A stretch of 64,000 nt of DNA, from contig NZ_JAIVCC010000005.1 of NCBI RefSeq assembly GCF_020866905.1, positions 670,088 to 734,087 of the forward strand. Direction: 5' to 3'. Positions 43,138 to 54,400 of the stretch are shown here, in pieces. A program made the position numbers and the translations under genes. Origin of the DNA: Salinimicrobium sediminilitoris (GTDB lineage Bacteria; Bacteroidota; Bacteroidia; Flavobacteriales; Flavobacteriaceae). Each line of letters begins with the position of its first letter. The first letter of the stretch is position 1. Below the pieces are notes generated by a model. The model made no database searches, was not told the DNA's origin, and was given only the letters and a program-made list of their open reading frames with translations.

Positions 43138-43165
43138 AAAAAAAACAAAAAGGATAAAGAGACGA

Positions 43166-44500
43166 ATGAAAGAAATCAAAGGCATACCAACAGTTTCAGT
43201 TTTTAAATTCTACAGGAATGCCCGTAGGATTTTAAAAAACCCCCTGCCGTTTCACCGCGAGAATTTTACAGAACTTGGGGATACCTGGAGGTTAAATCTG
43301 GCCGTTCGTGAAGCTGTGATTTTTTCCCGCAATCCCGATTTTGCAAAATATGTTCTTCAGAAGAATCAGAAGAACTATAGAAAAACCACTATCCAAACCG
43401 TAGATATTGCCAAATATCTTGGGCAGGGCCTGCTCACCGCAGAGGGTGAACTTTGGAAAAAACAGCGAAAAATGCTGCAGCCGGCTTTTCACAAGAAGCA
43501 GCTGGTAAACCTGTTGGACACTATAAAAACAGCCATCGATACCGAACTTGACAAAATAGAAACAGGAAGGCCATTCGATATTTTCCCCATTTATAATGAT
43601 CTCGCTTTTCAAACTGTAGTGAAGAGCCTTTTTAGCGGTGCTGCGACCAAAGAAGAAATTGCGAGGTTACAATATATTACAGAAGCCGCCCAGAAAATGG
43701 TAGTCCGGGAACTGCGGCAGCCTTATCTAAACTGGTGGTTCAGGATGCGTGGAGAAATTCAAAAGCACCTCGATCTTACTCAGGAGGCAAGAGGCATCCT
43801 GGCGAGAATTGTGGAAGAGCGACAAGAGAGTGGTGTTCGGCATAACGATCTTCTTGATATGATGCTCGATGCCCGCTATGAAGATGGGGAGCCTATGCCG
43901 CGCGAACAGCTTCTTGATGAGATCCTCATCCTGTTTACCGCAGGACATGAGACAACTTCAAATGCGCTTACCTTTACTTCTCAATTGTTGGCAAACAATC
44001 CAGAATATCAGGATAAGATCTTTCACGAGGTTCAAAAAGCCGAAAAAGAAAGCTCCTCTTTGATGGAATTTATTCAGGCTCTAAAATTCACCCAACATGT
44101 AGTGGAGGAATCTATGCGGCTTTACCCGCCCGCTTATTTTATCGACAGGAGGAATATAGAAGAAGATGAATTTGAAGGTATAAAGATACCCAAAGACACC
44201 GATGTACTTTTTTCTGTTTATGAAATTCACAGGCATAAGGACTACTGGGATAACCCCGACAAATTCTTCCCCGAAAGATTTGAACGGGCTGATGCTTCTG
44301 AATTTTCCTCACATTATTTTCCTTTTGGCGCCGGCCCAAGAAAGTGCATTGGTAATAATTTTGCCATGTATGAAATGATAATGGCTGTTGCCGAAGTGGT
44401 TAAAAGATACAGGATTGAAGCTCTGGATCCCGAAATCCAGATCCAGCCGCTCATTACTTTAAAGCCGAAAAATGCAATTCTTCAATTTAACTTCAGATAA
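43166..44500 (+). CDS. cytochrome P450
   Basis: A 444-residue heme-thiolate monooxygenase. I-helix oxygen-binding motif AGHETTSN (about residue 260), K-helix ExxR in EESMRLYPP (about 313), and the heme-binding loop FPFGAGPRKCIGNN with the axial Cys (about 393). It looks like the E-class, CYP4/102-related bacterial P450s that hydroxylate fatty acids or similar lipids, but the substrate cannot be told. No ferredoxin or reductase gene lies nearby, so it uses partners from elsewhere. ATG 43166. Confidence 0.93.
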   Translation: MKEIKGIPTVSVFKFYRNARRILKNPLPFHRENFTELGDTWRLNLAVREAVIFSRNPDFAKYVLQKNQKNYRKTTIQTVDIAKYLGQGLLTAEGELWKKQRKMLQPAFHKKQLVNLLDTIKTAIDTELDKIETGRPFDIFPIYNDLAFQTVVKSLFSGAATKEEIARLQYITEAAQKMVVRELRQPYLNWWFRMRGEIQKHLDLTQEARGILARIVEERQESGVRHNDLLDMMLDARYEDGEPMPREQLLDEILILFTAGHETTSNALTFTSQLLANNPEYQDKIFHEVQKAEKESSSLMEFIQALKFTQHVVEESMRLYPPAYFIDRRNIEEDEFEGIKIPKDTDVLFSVYEIHRHKDYWDNPDKFFPERFERADASEFSSHYFPFGAGPRKCIGNNFAMYEMIMAVAEVVKRYRIEALDPEIQIQPLITLKPKNAILQFNFR

Positions 44501-44652
44501 TTCAATATCCTCTTCTGAAATAACTTTATTGAACAGATCAGAAAAAATTACAACCCGCAGAATTTCTGTTGAATTAATCAGAATATTGATCCTGGTGATT
44601 AATAGATAATTTCCTGTTCTGGAGTAATATTTGTGCAATAATTGCAATAGTT

Positions 44653-45588
44653 TTGCCTGTAAGTGTGGATTTAAGATCGAAATATTCAAACCTCATAAAA
44701 ACCGAAGCAAAACGCCTCGGTTTTTTGTCATGCGGAATTTCCAAAGCCGAATTTCTTGAAGAGGAAGCGCCACGGCTTGAAGAATACCTGCACAATCAAA
44801 GGCATGGAAAAATGTCATTTTTGGAGAATTATTTCGACAAGCGTCTTGATCCCACAAAACTTATGGAAGGCTCTAAAAGTGTTATTTCCCTGCTCCTGAA
44901 TTACTATCCTGAGGATACTCAGCGGGAAGATTCCTATAAGATCAGTAAATATGCATACGGTACAGATTACCACTTTGTGATCAAGGATAAGCTCAAGAGT
45001 TTGTTGCAGTACATTAAGCAGGAAATAGGAGAAGTGGAGGGCAGGGCTTTTGTAGATTCTGCACCGGTAATGGATAAGGCCTGGGCTGCAAAGGCAGGCC
45101 TGGGCTGGGTTGGAAAACACACCCTTTTATTGTCAAAGCAGAAAGGCTCCTTCTTTTTTGTAGCCGAATTGATCGTGGATCTTGACCTGGAGTATGACGC
45201 GCCGGTTACAGATCATTGTGGGAGCTGCACTGCATGTATTGATGCCTGCCCCACAAATGCAATTGTGGAACCCTATAAGGTTGACGGTAGCAAATGTATT
45301 TCCTACTTTACGATTGAGCTAAAAGAGGAATTGCCTAATGAAATGAAAGGTAAATTTGACGACTGGGCATTTGGTTGTGATATTTGCCAGGATGTATGTC
45401 CCTGGAACCGCTTTTCAAAACCTCATAATGAACCTTTGTTCAATCCGCACCCCGAGCTGCTTAGTATGAGCAAAAAGGACTGGGAGGAGATCACCGAAGA
45501 AACTTTTAGAAAAGTCTTTAAAAAATCGGCGGTAAAACGCACCAAGTACAGCGGACTTACGCGCAACATCAGGTTTTTAAAAGATTAG
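44653..45588 (+). CDS. queG: epoxyqueuosine reductase
   Basis: Cobalamin- and Fe-S-dependent enzyme that makes the last step to queuosine in tRNA. 311 residues; [27 protein letters not shown] is the signature of QueG, with two 4Fe-4S motifs [16 protein letters not shown] and [11 protein letters not shown]. It lacks the C-terminal HEAT-repeat extension of longer members. No ATG near the start: TTG 44653 or GTG 44665 must be used. Its 3' end overlaps by 12 bp the end of the convergent gene. Confidence 0.94.
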   Translation: MPVSVDLRSKYSNLIKTEAKRLGFLSCGISKAEFLEEEAPRLEEYLHNQRHGKMSFLENYFDKRLDPTKLMEGSKSVISLLLNYYPEDTQREDSYKISKYAYGTDYHFVIKDKLKSLLQYIKQEIGEVEGRAFVDSAPVMDKAWAAKAGLGWVGKHTLLLSKQKGSFFFVAELIVDLDLEYDAPVTDHCGSCTACIDACPTNAIVEPYKVDGSKCISYFTIELKEELPNEMKGKFDDWAFGCDICQDVCPWNRFSKPHNEPLFNPHPELLSMSKKDWEEITEETFRKVFKKSAVKRTKYSGLTRNIRFLKD

Positions 45589-46398
45589 ACTCCCTGCAAA
45601 TTCAGTTTTGACAGGATTTCCCTGCTCATCTTTGGCGGGGCTGTTGAATTTCAAATTTTCGAGGACTTCTTTAACTATTTGATTTGCCCGTTTTCCCGGA
45701 GCAACTGCGATTACGTTAAGGCTTTTTCCTTCCTTGTTTACTTCAAAAAAATATTTTATTTCTGTACCCGATTTGATCTTTGCTCTTCCTTTTTGAAGAT
45801 GCGCTCGCAGTCTTTCGTTTGTTACTTTACGAAAGCATTCTTTGTTATCGGGCATGGAGACACATTCCTGATATTCCGGAGGAAATTTTAGTTCTTCAAA
45901 TTTAATAACTCCCAGCCGCTCTGTTTCCTGCCTGCCCAGGCTCTTTTCGATGTTTTTTTGGAAATCTTCAGAACTCAGAAATTCCTCCATGCTGTTATGA
46001 TTTACGGTTCTAAAGGTGATCGGCAAAGAATGCAACACAGCTACCTTTTCGCCATTAAGGGTTGCAGGTTCTTTGATCTTAAGCATCTTAATTACCCTTT
46101 TTGCTTCTTTCCTATGCTTACTATCCTCTGCGCGCACCTTTACATCCTGCACCTGCCCATCTGCCGAAACTTTGAATTGAACATAAGCCTTCCCTGTGGC
46201 ATGTAAGGTTTTCCTAATATCAAGATTGGCTTGAATGTGATCGCTTAGCTTATCATTAAAGCAATCTTTAGTATCTTTAGAATCATCGCACTCCCCAATA
46301 ACAGGTGCGGTATCAACAGCAGGCATAAGGTAAGCGTCCTGTGAAAATGGATTATTACTGAAAAAGAATAGAAATAGGAATAAGTAAAGATATTTCAT
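45577..46398 (-). CDS. exported protein with two TonB-C-like domains
   Basis: A 273-residue protein with a signal peptide ([18 protein letters not shown]) and two copies of a TonB-C-type module: residues about 30-130 ([13 protein letters not shown] ... [20 protein letters not shown] ... [11 protein letters not shown]) and about 170-270 ([13 protein letters not shown] ... [20 protein letters not shown]). It has no membrane anchor or proline spacer, so it is not an energy transducer. Each module has a Cys pair, eight residues apart, that could form a disulfide. The same module occurs in three other genes of the window (59518, 60457, 61298). Function unknown. Its ATG overlaps the ATG of the divergent trehalase gene. 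Confidence 0.8.
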   Translation of the reverse strand: MKYLYLFLFLFFFSNNPFSQDAYLMPAVDTAPVIGECDDSKDTKDCFNDKLSDHIQANLDIRKTLHATGKAYVQFKVSADGQVQDVKVRAEDSKHRKEAKRVIKMLKIKEPATLNGEKVAVLHSLPITFRTVNHNSMEEFLSSEDFQKNIEKSLGRQETERLGVIKFEELKFPPEYQECVSMPDNKECFRKVTNERLRAHLQKGRAKIKSGTEIKYFFEVNKEGKSLNVIAVAPGKRANQIVKEVLENLKFNSPAKDEQGNPVKTEFAGSLIF

Positions 46399-48355
46399 GA
46401 GGTTATTTTTTTTAAATATAAAAGTTTTTAAGCAGTTTCTCCTGATCCTGTGTTTCTTCGGAATTTCCCATCAGCTTTTTGCGCAAACTGAAACCTTTGA
46501 ACTTAAGGTTGATTCGACCTTCGAGAGGCTAATTGCTGTGGCCGATACCGATGGTGACAAAAAGATCACCATAGAAGATGAGCAAAAAATGCCATTTTTG
46601 ATACCCCGTACCGCTGGAGATTCAGTGGCCATTGAAGAAATTTATTATTTATCAAATTTACTTCAGGAGCTCGCCATGGCCCGGGCAGATGACAGGGATA
46701 CGCTTCAGATTTCTCTACAGGAGATCAAGGAAGAACCAACTAAGCGAATTTCCCGAAGAATTAAGGAGCAGTTTTGGGATGATCTCACCCGTACCATTGA
46801 TCGTAAAGGCCTGCGAAAGATCTTGCGGGATACAAAAGCTTCAGATGGTGTTCAGCGGCTATATGTGCCGGCGACAGACACTACAGGAATAAATTACTAT
46901 ACAGAGCTTCAGCAGGAATTAAGTGGTTTTGAGGTGGTGATTCTTCCGCATGAGATAAGTCCGCAGTATGTAAAATCTATAAATAATCAACCCGGACTGC
47001 TGGCATTAAAAATAGAAGATGATCGCGGGGTTCCATTCGTGGTTCCGGGCGGCAGGTTCAATGAAATGTATGGCTGGGATAGCTATTTTGAAGGAGTAGG
47101 GCTACTCGTTGACGGCAGGATAGATCTGGCCAAAGCCATGGTAGATAATTTTATCTACCAGATCAATCACTATGGAAAGATCCTAAATGCCAACCGCTCT
47201 TATTATCTAACTCGCACTCAGCCGCCGTTCATGTCCTCTTTTGTTCGGGAGGTTTATGAAGCCATGGAAGAAGAGGATAAGGCCTGGCTGCGGAAAGCAT
47301 TGGAAGCAGCCATAAAAGAATATGAACAGGTGTGGATGGTAGAGGGGGAACGACTCACTTCCAATGGTCTCAATAGATATTTCGCCCAGGGTATAGGTAT
47401 TCCGCCTGAGACTGAAAAAGGGCATTTTAACGAGGTGCTTCAGGAGTTTGCATCAAAGCATGATTTAGAAGTTTCAGAATTTGTAGAGAAATATCAATCG
47501 GGAGCAATAGAAGATTCCGAAGTAGATGAGTATTTCAGGCATGACAGGACCCTTCGGGAGAGCGGGCATGATACGTCGTGGCGTTTGGAGAACAGGGCGG
47601 CAAATTTAAACACTGTTGATCTCAACTCGCTGCTCTATAAATATGAGAAGGACTTTGAATACCTCATTGATGAATATTTTGATGACAGCTTCACAACTTC
47701 AGCCGGAAAAACTTATACAGATGACTACTGGAAAGATAAAGCTGAAAAACGCAAAGAGCTAATGAACCGTTATTTGTGGAGTGAGGAGAAGGGCAGCTTT
47801 TTCGATTATAATTTCAAAACAGGAGAGCAAACCGGGTATATTTCAGCTACGAATTTTTACCCTTTGTGGAGCGGACTGGCTTCAGAAGAACAGTCTGAAA
47901 GAATGGTTCCTCAGTTAATGCAGGACCTCAAGGCGCAGGGCGGGATCCTTTCCAGCGCAAAGGCTTCCGTAGAAGAAACAGCGACAAACGAGGTGCAAAG
48001 GCAGTGGGATTACCCTTATGGTTGGGCCCCGCATCAAATGCTCCTGTGGCAGGGCTTGTTAAGCTATGGTTACGAGGAACAGGCGCATGAGCTTATTTAC
48101 AGGTGGCTCTGGATGATCACTAAAAATGCCGTGGATTACAACGGTACTATTCCGGAAAAATACGATGTTGTGGATGCCACTCATAAAGTCTATGCCGAAT
48201 ACGGGAATGTTGGAACAGAATTCGATTATATCACCACCTCGGGTTTTGGCTGGATGAACGCATCCTATCAACTGGGACTGGAGTTGCTGCCGAAAAAATA
48301 CCATGAAAAGCTTGACGGCCTGGTGCCGCCAGGGAAGTTAAACTTCGAACAATAA
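46397..48355 (+). CDS. secreted alpha,alpha-trehalase, GH37
   Basis: A 652-residue hydrolase that splits trehalose into two glucoses. Signal peptide to LFAQ (residue 30) for export. Both family signatures are present: PGGRFNEMYGWDSY (about 220) and QWDYPYGWAP (about 538). Before the catalytic domain, residues 50-61 read DTDGDKKITIED, an EF-hand-like calcium loop like the one in fungal neutral trehalases. The ATG at 46397 is the only start that gives the signal peptide, and it overlaps the start codon of the divergent gene. It is longer than E. coli TreA (about 565) because of this N-terminal region. Confidence 0.93.
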   Translation: MRLFFLNIKVFKQFLLILCFFGISHQLFAQTETFELKVDSTFERLIAVADTDGDKKITIEDEQKMPFLIPRTAGDSVAIEEIYYLSNLLQELAMARADDRDTLQISLQEIKEEPTKRISRRIKEQFWDDLTRTIDRKGLRKILRDTKASDGVQRLYVPATDTTGINYYTELQQELSGFEVVILPHEISPQYVKSINNQPGLLALKIEDDRGVPFVVPGGRFNEMYGWDSYFEGVGLLVDGRIDLAKAMVDNFIYQINHYGKILNANRSYYLTRTQPPFMSSFVREVYEAMEEEDKAWLRKALEAAIKEYEQVWMVEGERLTSNGLNRYFAQGIGIPPETEKGHFNEVLQEFASKHDLEVSEFVEKYQSGAIEDSEVDEYFRHDRTLRESGHDTSWRLENRAANLNTVDLNSLLYKYEKDFEYLIDEYFDDSFTTSAGKTYTDDYWKDKAEKRKELMNRYLWSEEKGSFFDYNFKTGEQTGYISATNFYPLWSGLASEEQSERMVPQLMQDLKAQGGILSSAKASVEETATNEVQRQWDYPYGWAPHQMLLWQGLLSYGYEEQAHELIYRWLWMITKNAVDYNGTIPEKYDVVDATHKVYAEYGNVGTEFDYITTSGFGWMNASYQLGLELLPKKYHEKLDGLVPPGKLNFEQ

Positions 48356-48426
48356 TGCTGTTTTAGGCATCTCTCTGCCTGCAGGAAAAAATGACCCACA
48401 TCATTAAGCTGTAAATACTAAACCCT

Positions 48427-48434
48427 TACCTTTG
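48427..48434 (+). promoter_or_regulatory. -7 element of maeB
   Basis: TACCTTTG fits TAnnTTTG, 25 bases before ATG 48459. It includes the TTG at 48432, which therefore is not the start codon. Confidence 0.5.
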
Positions 48435-48458
48435 TTCCGCCTGAATAAACAGGGAATT

Positions 48459-50750
48459 ATGAGGAACGAACGCAAAAGACGTGAAGCTTTAATTTATCAC
48501 GCAAAACCGCACCCCGGTAAAATACAGGTGGTGCCTACCAAAAAATATTCTACCCAACGCGATCTTTCACTGGCTTACTCTCCCGGGGTTGCAGAGCCTT
48601 GCCTGGAGATCCATAAAAATGTAGAGAACGTATATAAATACACCACCAAAGGAAACCTTGTGGCGGTAATTTCTAACGGTACCGCCGTACTTGGCCTTGG
48701 TGACATAGGTCCCGAAGCTTCAAAACCCGTAATGGAAGGTAAAGGCTTGCTCTTTAAAATTTTCGCAGATATTGATGTTTTTGACATTGAAGTGGACACT
48801 AAAAATGTGGATGCTTTTGTGGAGACCGTCAAGAATATTGCGCCTACTTTTGGCGGAATTAACCTGGAAGATATAGCAGCGCCCGAAGCTTTTGAGATCG
48901 AAAGAAGGTTAAAGGCAGAACTTGATATTCCGGTAATGCATGATGACCAGCACGGTACGGCTATTATTTCTTCGGCTGCCCTGCTTAATGCCCTTGATCT
49001 TGCAAAAAAGAAAATAGGTAAAGTGAAAGTGGTGATCTCGGGGGCGGGATCGGCTGCAATTGCCTGTGCCAATCTTTATGTTTCCCTCGGGGTGAAGGTG
49101 GAAAACATCGTGATGTTTGATGTAAAAGGAGTGCTGCACAAAGACCGGAAAGACCTTTCTGATCTTCAGAAGAGATTTGCGGTAAAAAAGGAATATAAGA
49201 ACTTGTCGGCCGCTATGGAAGGGGCCGATGTGTTTTTAGGATTATCGGTTGGAAATATTGTAAAACCCGACATGCTGGAGAAAATGGCCAAACGGCCTAT
49301 TGTTTTCGCCATGGCCAACCCAGAACCTGAAATAGATTACGACCTGGCCGTTGCCACCAGAAAAGATATTATTATGGCGACTGGTCGTAGTGATCATCCT
49401 AATCAGGTGAACAATGTGCTTGGTTTTCCTTTCATTTTTAGGGGCGCTCTTGATGTGAGGGCAACCAAGATCAATGAAGAAATGAAGATGGCAGCCGTAA
49501 AAGCCCTTGCTGCACTGGCTAAGGAGCCGGTGCCCGAGCAGGTGAATATTGCCTACGGGGAAACCAAACTTCTCTTTGGGAAAGATTATATTATCCCTAA
49601 GCCTTTTGATCCCAGGTTGATCACACAGGTTCCTCCGGCAGTGGCTAAGGCCGCAATGGAAAGCGGAGTTGCCAAAAATCCTATTCAGGATTGGGCACGT
49701 TATGAAGATGAGCTGCTGGAAAGGATGGGGAATGACAATAAGATCACCCGTTTGCTTATGAACAGGGCGAAAATGAATCCTAAGAAAGTTGTTTTTGCCG
49801 AAGCCGATCACCTGGATGTGCTTAAAGCAGCACAGATTGCACACGACGAAGGTATTGCACAACCTATCTTGCTGGGCCGCAGAGATGTGATTGAAGAACT
49901 AATGAAGGAGATCGATTTTCATGCAGATGATGTTGTAATAATCGATTCCAAAAGTGATGTTGAAGACGAACGTCGCAACCGGTATGCAGAGGTTTACTGG
50001 GAAACCCGAAAACGAAAGGGAGTTACCCGCTATGATGCCCGCTTATTAATGCGTCAACGTAATTACTTTGCGGCTATGATGGTGAACTCGGGAGATGCAG
50101 ATGCTTTGATTTCAGGATATTCCAGGTCTTATCCTACAGTACTTAAACCTATGCTTGAGTTAATAGGTAAAGCTGCGGGCGTTTCTAAAGTTGCAGCGAC
50201 GAACCTTATGAATACCTCCCGTGGGCCACTTTTTATTAGTGATACTTCGGTAAATATTGATCCCACTGCCAAGGAACTCGGAAAGATTGCTCAAATGACC
50301 GCCAGGACCGTGAGACTGTTTGGAATGGAGCCGGTGATGGCGATGATCTCCTACGGGAATTTTGGATCCTCACAGAATGAAAAAGCCGAAAAAGTAAGGG
50401 AAGCGGTAGATTATCTACATCGCTTTTACCCGGACCTTATTGTCGATGGGGAAATGCAGACCGACTTTGCGCTTAACAATGAAATGTTGCAAAAGAAATT
50501 TCCATTTTCAAAACTTGCGGGTCGTAAAGTGAACACTCTTATATTTCCTAATCTCGATTCGGGTAACAGTACCTATAAGCTGCTAAAAGAGCTTAACAAA
50601 ACCGAATCTGTTGGGCCAATCCTAATGGGGATGAATAAACCTGTACACGTGCTTCAACTTGGTGCAAGTGTAGAGGAAATAGTGAACATGACTGCTGTAG
50701 CAGTGGTAGATGCCCAGGAAAAGGAGCGAAAAGCTAAACGTGAACAATAA
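48459..50750 (+). CDS. maeB: NADP-dependent malic enzyme with phosphotransacetylase-like domain
   Basis: A 763-residue two-domain enzyme. The first 430 residues are malic enzyme (malate to pyruvate and CO2): SLAYSPGVAEPC, LGLGDIGPEASKPVMEGK, DDQHGTAI, and the nucleotide-binding GAGSAAIACANL. The rest is a phosphotransacetylase-like domain (from KVVFAEADHLDVLKAA; TSRGPLFISDTSVNIDP) that is usually regulatory, sensing acetyl-CoA. ATG 48459 chosen because the upstream TTG is part of the promoter. Confidence 0.95.
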   Translation: MRNERKRREALIYHAKPHPGKIQVVPTKKYSTQRDLSLAYSPGVAEPCLEIHKNVENVYKYTTKGNLVAVISNGTAVLGLGDIGPEASKPVMEGKGLLFKIFADIDVFDIEVDTKNVDAFVETVKNIAPTFGGINLEDIAAPEAFEIERRLKAELDIPVMHDDQHGTAIISSAALLNALDLAKKKIGKVKVVISGAGSAAIACANLYVSLGVKVENIVMFDVKGVLHKDRKDLSDLQKRFAVKKEYKNLSAAMEGADVFLGLSVGNIVKPDMLEKMAKRPIVFAMANPEPEIDYDLAVATRKDIIMATGRSDHPNQVNNVLGFPFIFRGALDVRATKINEEMKMAAVKALAALAKEPVPEQVNIAYGETKLLFGKDYIIPKPFDPRLITQVPPAVAKAAMESGVAKNPIQDWARYEDELLERMGNDNKITRLLMNRAKMNPKKVVFAEADHLDVLKAAQIAHDEGIAQPILLGRRDVIEELMKEIDFHADDVVIIDSKSDVEDERRNRYAEVYWETRKRKGVTRYDARLLMRQRNYFAAMMVNSGDADALISGYSRSYPTVLKPMLELIGKAAGVSKVAATNLMNTSRGPLFISDTSVNIDPTAKELGKIAQMTARTVRLFGMEPVMAMISYGNFGSSQNEKAEKVREAVDYLHRFYPDLIVDGEMQTDFALNNEMLQKKFPFSKLAGRKVNTLIFPNLDSGNSTYKLLKELNKTESVGPILMGMNKPVHVLQLGASVEEIVNMTAVAVVDAQEKERKAKREQ

Positions 50751-50908
50751 ATAAAAAAGTGAAGGTGTCAAAAAATACATTTTCCTCTTGTTTTTTTTAA
50801 AGAATTATATCGGGTAAAGGCCATTTTAAAAGCTAAGAGCAGCAGGTAATTGCTGTTTCCCTATCCTTTCAATTTTATTACATTTGACGCTACAAATATC
50901 TACTTTCC

Positions 50909-51490
50909 ATGATCTACAGCATTAAAGGCCGGCTTGTTGAAAAGAATCCTACTAATGTGGTGATCGATTGCAACGGAGTCGGATATTTTATCCACATTTC
51001 CCTACATACTTTTTCTTTAATCCCTTCGCAGGAACAACTGCAGTTATATACCCACTTACAGGTAAAAGAAGATTCGCATACCCTTTTTGGTTTTTGGGAA
51101 AAATCTGAGCGGGAGATCTTTAGGCTGTTAATTTCTGTTTCGGGAGTTGGCGCGAGTACAGCCCGTAGTATGTTGTCTTCCCTTGAGCCAGGACAAATAA
51201 CGGAAGCAATTGCCGCAGGCGATGTGGCGACCATTCAGGGAATAAAAGGAATTGGAGCCAAGACGGCGCAGCGGGTGATCATTGATCTTAAAGACAAAAT
51301 TGTAAAAGTCTTTGGTATTGATGAAGTTTCAGCGCCTCAAAGCAATACAAGCCGTGAAGAAGCGTTATCTGCATTAGAGACCCTTGGGTACACACGAAAG
51401 CAGTCTGAAAAAGTGGTAGAGAGAATTGTGAAGGAAGAACCTGATGCTTCAGTGGAATCTCTTATTAAGCAGGCACTAAAAAAATTATAA
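50909..51490 (+). CDS. ruvA: Holliday junction DNA helicase subunit RuvA
   Basis: A 193-residue tetrameric junction-binding protein. OB-fold (MIYSIKGRLVEKNPTNVVIDCNGVGYFIHIS), helix-hairpin-helix pair (LLISVSGVGASTARSML; IQGIKGIGAKTAQRVIIDLKDK) and C-terminal RuvB-binding domain are all visible. TACATTTG at 50879-50886 is a likely -7 box. sprA follows 5 bp after the stop, so the two are co-transcribed. Confidence 0.96.
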   Translation: MIYSIKGRLVEKNPTNVVIDCNGVGYFIHISLHTFSLIPSQEQLQLYTHLQVKEDSHTLFGFWEKSEREIFRLLISVSGVGASTARSMLSSLEPGQITEAIAAGDVATIQGIKGIGAKTAQRVIIDLKDKIVKVFGIDEVSAPQSNTSREEALSALETLGYTRKQSEKVVERIVKEEPDASVESLIKQALKKL

Positions 51491-51495
51491 CTCCT

Positions 51496-54400
51496 TTGGA
51501 GCAGAACTACAATTTCAGGTTTTGGCTTTCAAATTCCTTTGCACTTCTTTGTGTTCTGGTACTCTCTTCGCCAACCCTGGCGCAGGATACCATCGTTGAA
51601 CAGGATACCGTAAAAACAGGTCATTCACTGGGAAAATTGAGGTTATCTAATCCGAACAGTATAGTTGCCGCTTACACCTATGATCCCGTCCTTGACCGTT
51701 ATGTCTATAGAGAAACTTTAGGAAAGTTAAATATTACCGCTCCCCTTATCCTTACTCCCGAAGAATACCAGGAGTTGGTGATCCAGGAAGAAATGAAAAA
51801 TTACTTTCAGGAAAAATCTGATGCGCTTTCGGGAAGAAAAGAAGGTACAGAGGAAGATCAGCGGGACCTGCTTCCCGGGTTTTATGTGAATTCCGATTTC
51901 TTTCAGAATATATTTGGTGGTGGTGATATTGAATTTATTCCGCAGGGATCTGTCGCACTGGATTTGGGAATTCTTTATTCAAAAAGAGATAATCCTGCTT
52001 TCTCACCCCGAAACCGAAGTACGTTTACTTTTGATTTTGACCAGCGAATCCAGCTGAGTCTCCTCGGAAATGTGGGTGAGCGCCTAAAAGTAACGGCAAA
52101 CTACGATACCGAGTCTACTTTTGATTTTCAAAACCAGCTGAAACTGGAGTATACTCCTACCGAAGATGATATCATTCAAAAGATCGAGGTGGGTAATATC
52201 AATATGCCACTTAATTCGGCTTTGATCCAGGGCGCGCAAAGTTTATTTGGGGTAAAGACTCAGCTTCAGTTTGGAAAGACCACGATAACCGGGGTTTTTT
52301 CTGAACAGAAAAGTGAACGGCGAACGGTAAATGTTGAAGGCGGGGCAACCGTCCAGGAATTCGACAAATTTGCAATTGAATACGACGAGAACAGGCACTT
52401 TTTCCTGGCACATTACTTTCGTGACCATTACGATGAAGCACTGGAAAATTATCCTTTTATAAATTCCAACATACAGATCACCCGGGTACAGGTATGGGTG
52501 ACCAACAGGACAAATAACGTACAAAATCTCACCGATACCCGAAATATTGTTGCGATTCAGGATCTTGGGGAGTCCCCGGTACCGGGAAATATAGGTTTGG
52601 TAAATCCGCCGGCAGGTTTTTTCAATCAGCCGGAAGGTGCCTTTGCCGATAACCGCAATAATGATCTAAACCCTTTTGGGATAACCGGGCCGTTTGAATC
52701 TGTGCTTACTCCCGCAATTAGAGATGTGGCAAGGGTGGAAAGCGGGTTTGGTGGCCTGCAGGTTTCAGAAGGAAGGGATTACGTGAAACTGGAAAATGCC
52801 AGGCAGTTAAAACCTTCAGAATACCGCTTGAACTCCAGTCTTGGATATATTTCCCTGAATCAAAGACTGGCAAGTGATGAAATTCTTGCTGTCGCTTTTC
52901 AGTATACTGTTGGAGGAGAGGTCTATCAGGTAGGGGAATTTGCAAGTGACGGGATCGATGCCTCGGGTGGTACGGGAGAGGAATCTTCAATTTCTCAAAA
53001 CCTGGTAGTGAAGATGCTTAAGAGTTCGGTCACCAATGTTGATGAACCGGTATGGGACCTTATGATGAAGAACATCTACAACCTGGGGGCTTTTAATCTG
53101 GAGAGAGATGATTTTCGAATGAACATCGTGTACACAGATCCTCAACCCCTTAATTACATTACAGGAGTTGAAGGCGTGCCTTTACCCGAAGATGTGGAGC
53201 AAACAACCCTTTTAAGGGTATTTAACCTCGATAATCTCAATGTTTCGGGGGATCCAATAGTAGGCGGAGACGGGTTTTTTGATTTTGTGCCGGGAATTAC
53301 AATTAATCCCGAAACAGGGAATATAATATTCACCTCTGTAGAGCCATTTGGAAATTACCTTTTCAACAAACTGGATCCCAATCCTAATGCAGGTTCAGAA
53401 ATTTATGAGCTTCCCGAAACCTGGAATGCCAATCAGCAAAAATACGTTTTCCGGGCGCTTTATAATACTACCAAAACTCAGGCAGAGCAGGAGCAGGCCG
53501 AAAAGAACAAGTTCCAGCTTCGCGGGCGCTACAAATCCTCTAATGTTGAAGGTATTCCGATTGGTGCTTTTAATGTGCCACAGGGATCGGTAACAGTTAC
53601 CGCGGGAGGAAGAGTGTTGCAGGAAGGGGTTGACTATGTGGTGAACTACCAGTTTGGACGGGTGCAGATCCTGGATGAGGCTTTATTGGCTTCAAATATT
53701 CCCATCCAGGTATCAACAGAGAATAATGCCCTTTTCGGGCAGCAAACAAAACGGTTTACCGGGATTAATGTCGAGCATCTTTTTAATGAAAATTTCCTGG
53801 TGGGTGCCACTTATCTTAACCTTAATGAACGCCCGCTCACACAAAAATCCAATTACAGCTACGAACCCATCAATAATACTATCCTTGGGCTCAACCTGAA
53901 TTATTCAACCGAATTGCCATTTTTGACACGCTGGGTCAATAAACTTCCCAATATTGATACAGATGTGTTCTCCAATCTTTCCCTGCGCGGTGAAGTGGCG
54001 TATTTGTTGCCGGGTGCGCCAAAAGGAAGTGAATTCGAAGGTCGTGCCACCACTTATGTGGATGATTTTGAGGCAGCGCAAACCTCTATTGCTATTGACA
54101 ATCCGCTGGGATGGGAACTTTCCAGCGTTCCTCTTGGTTTTGGCGGCGAACTGGCTAACGGAAATCTCGCTACCAATTACAAAAGGGCGAAACTTGCCTG
54201 GTACAGCATAGATCCTATTTTCTACGGAAGCAGCAGACCTTCGGGAGTTACAGACTCAGATCTTTCCAGTTACGCGACCCGAAGGGTTTTTCTCAATGAG
54301 ATCTTTCCGAATGTAGATGTAGTGCAGGGCCAGTCACAGGTGCTATACACTCTTGACCTGGCTTATTATCCGGGAATAAGAGGGGCTTACAATTTTAATC

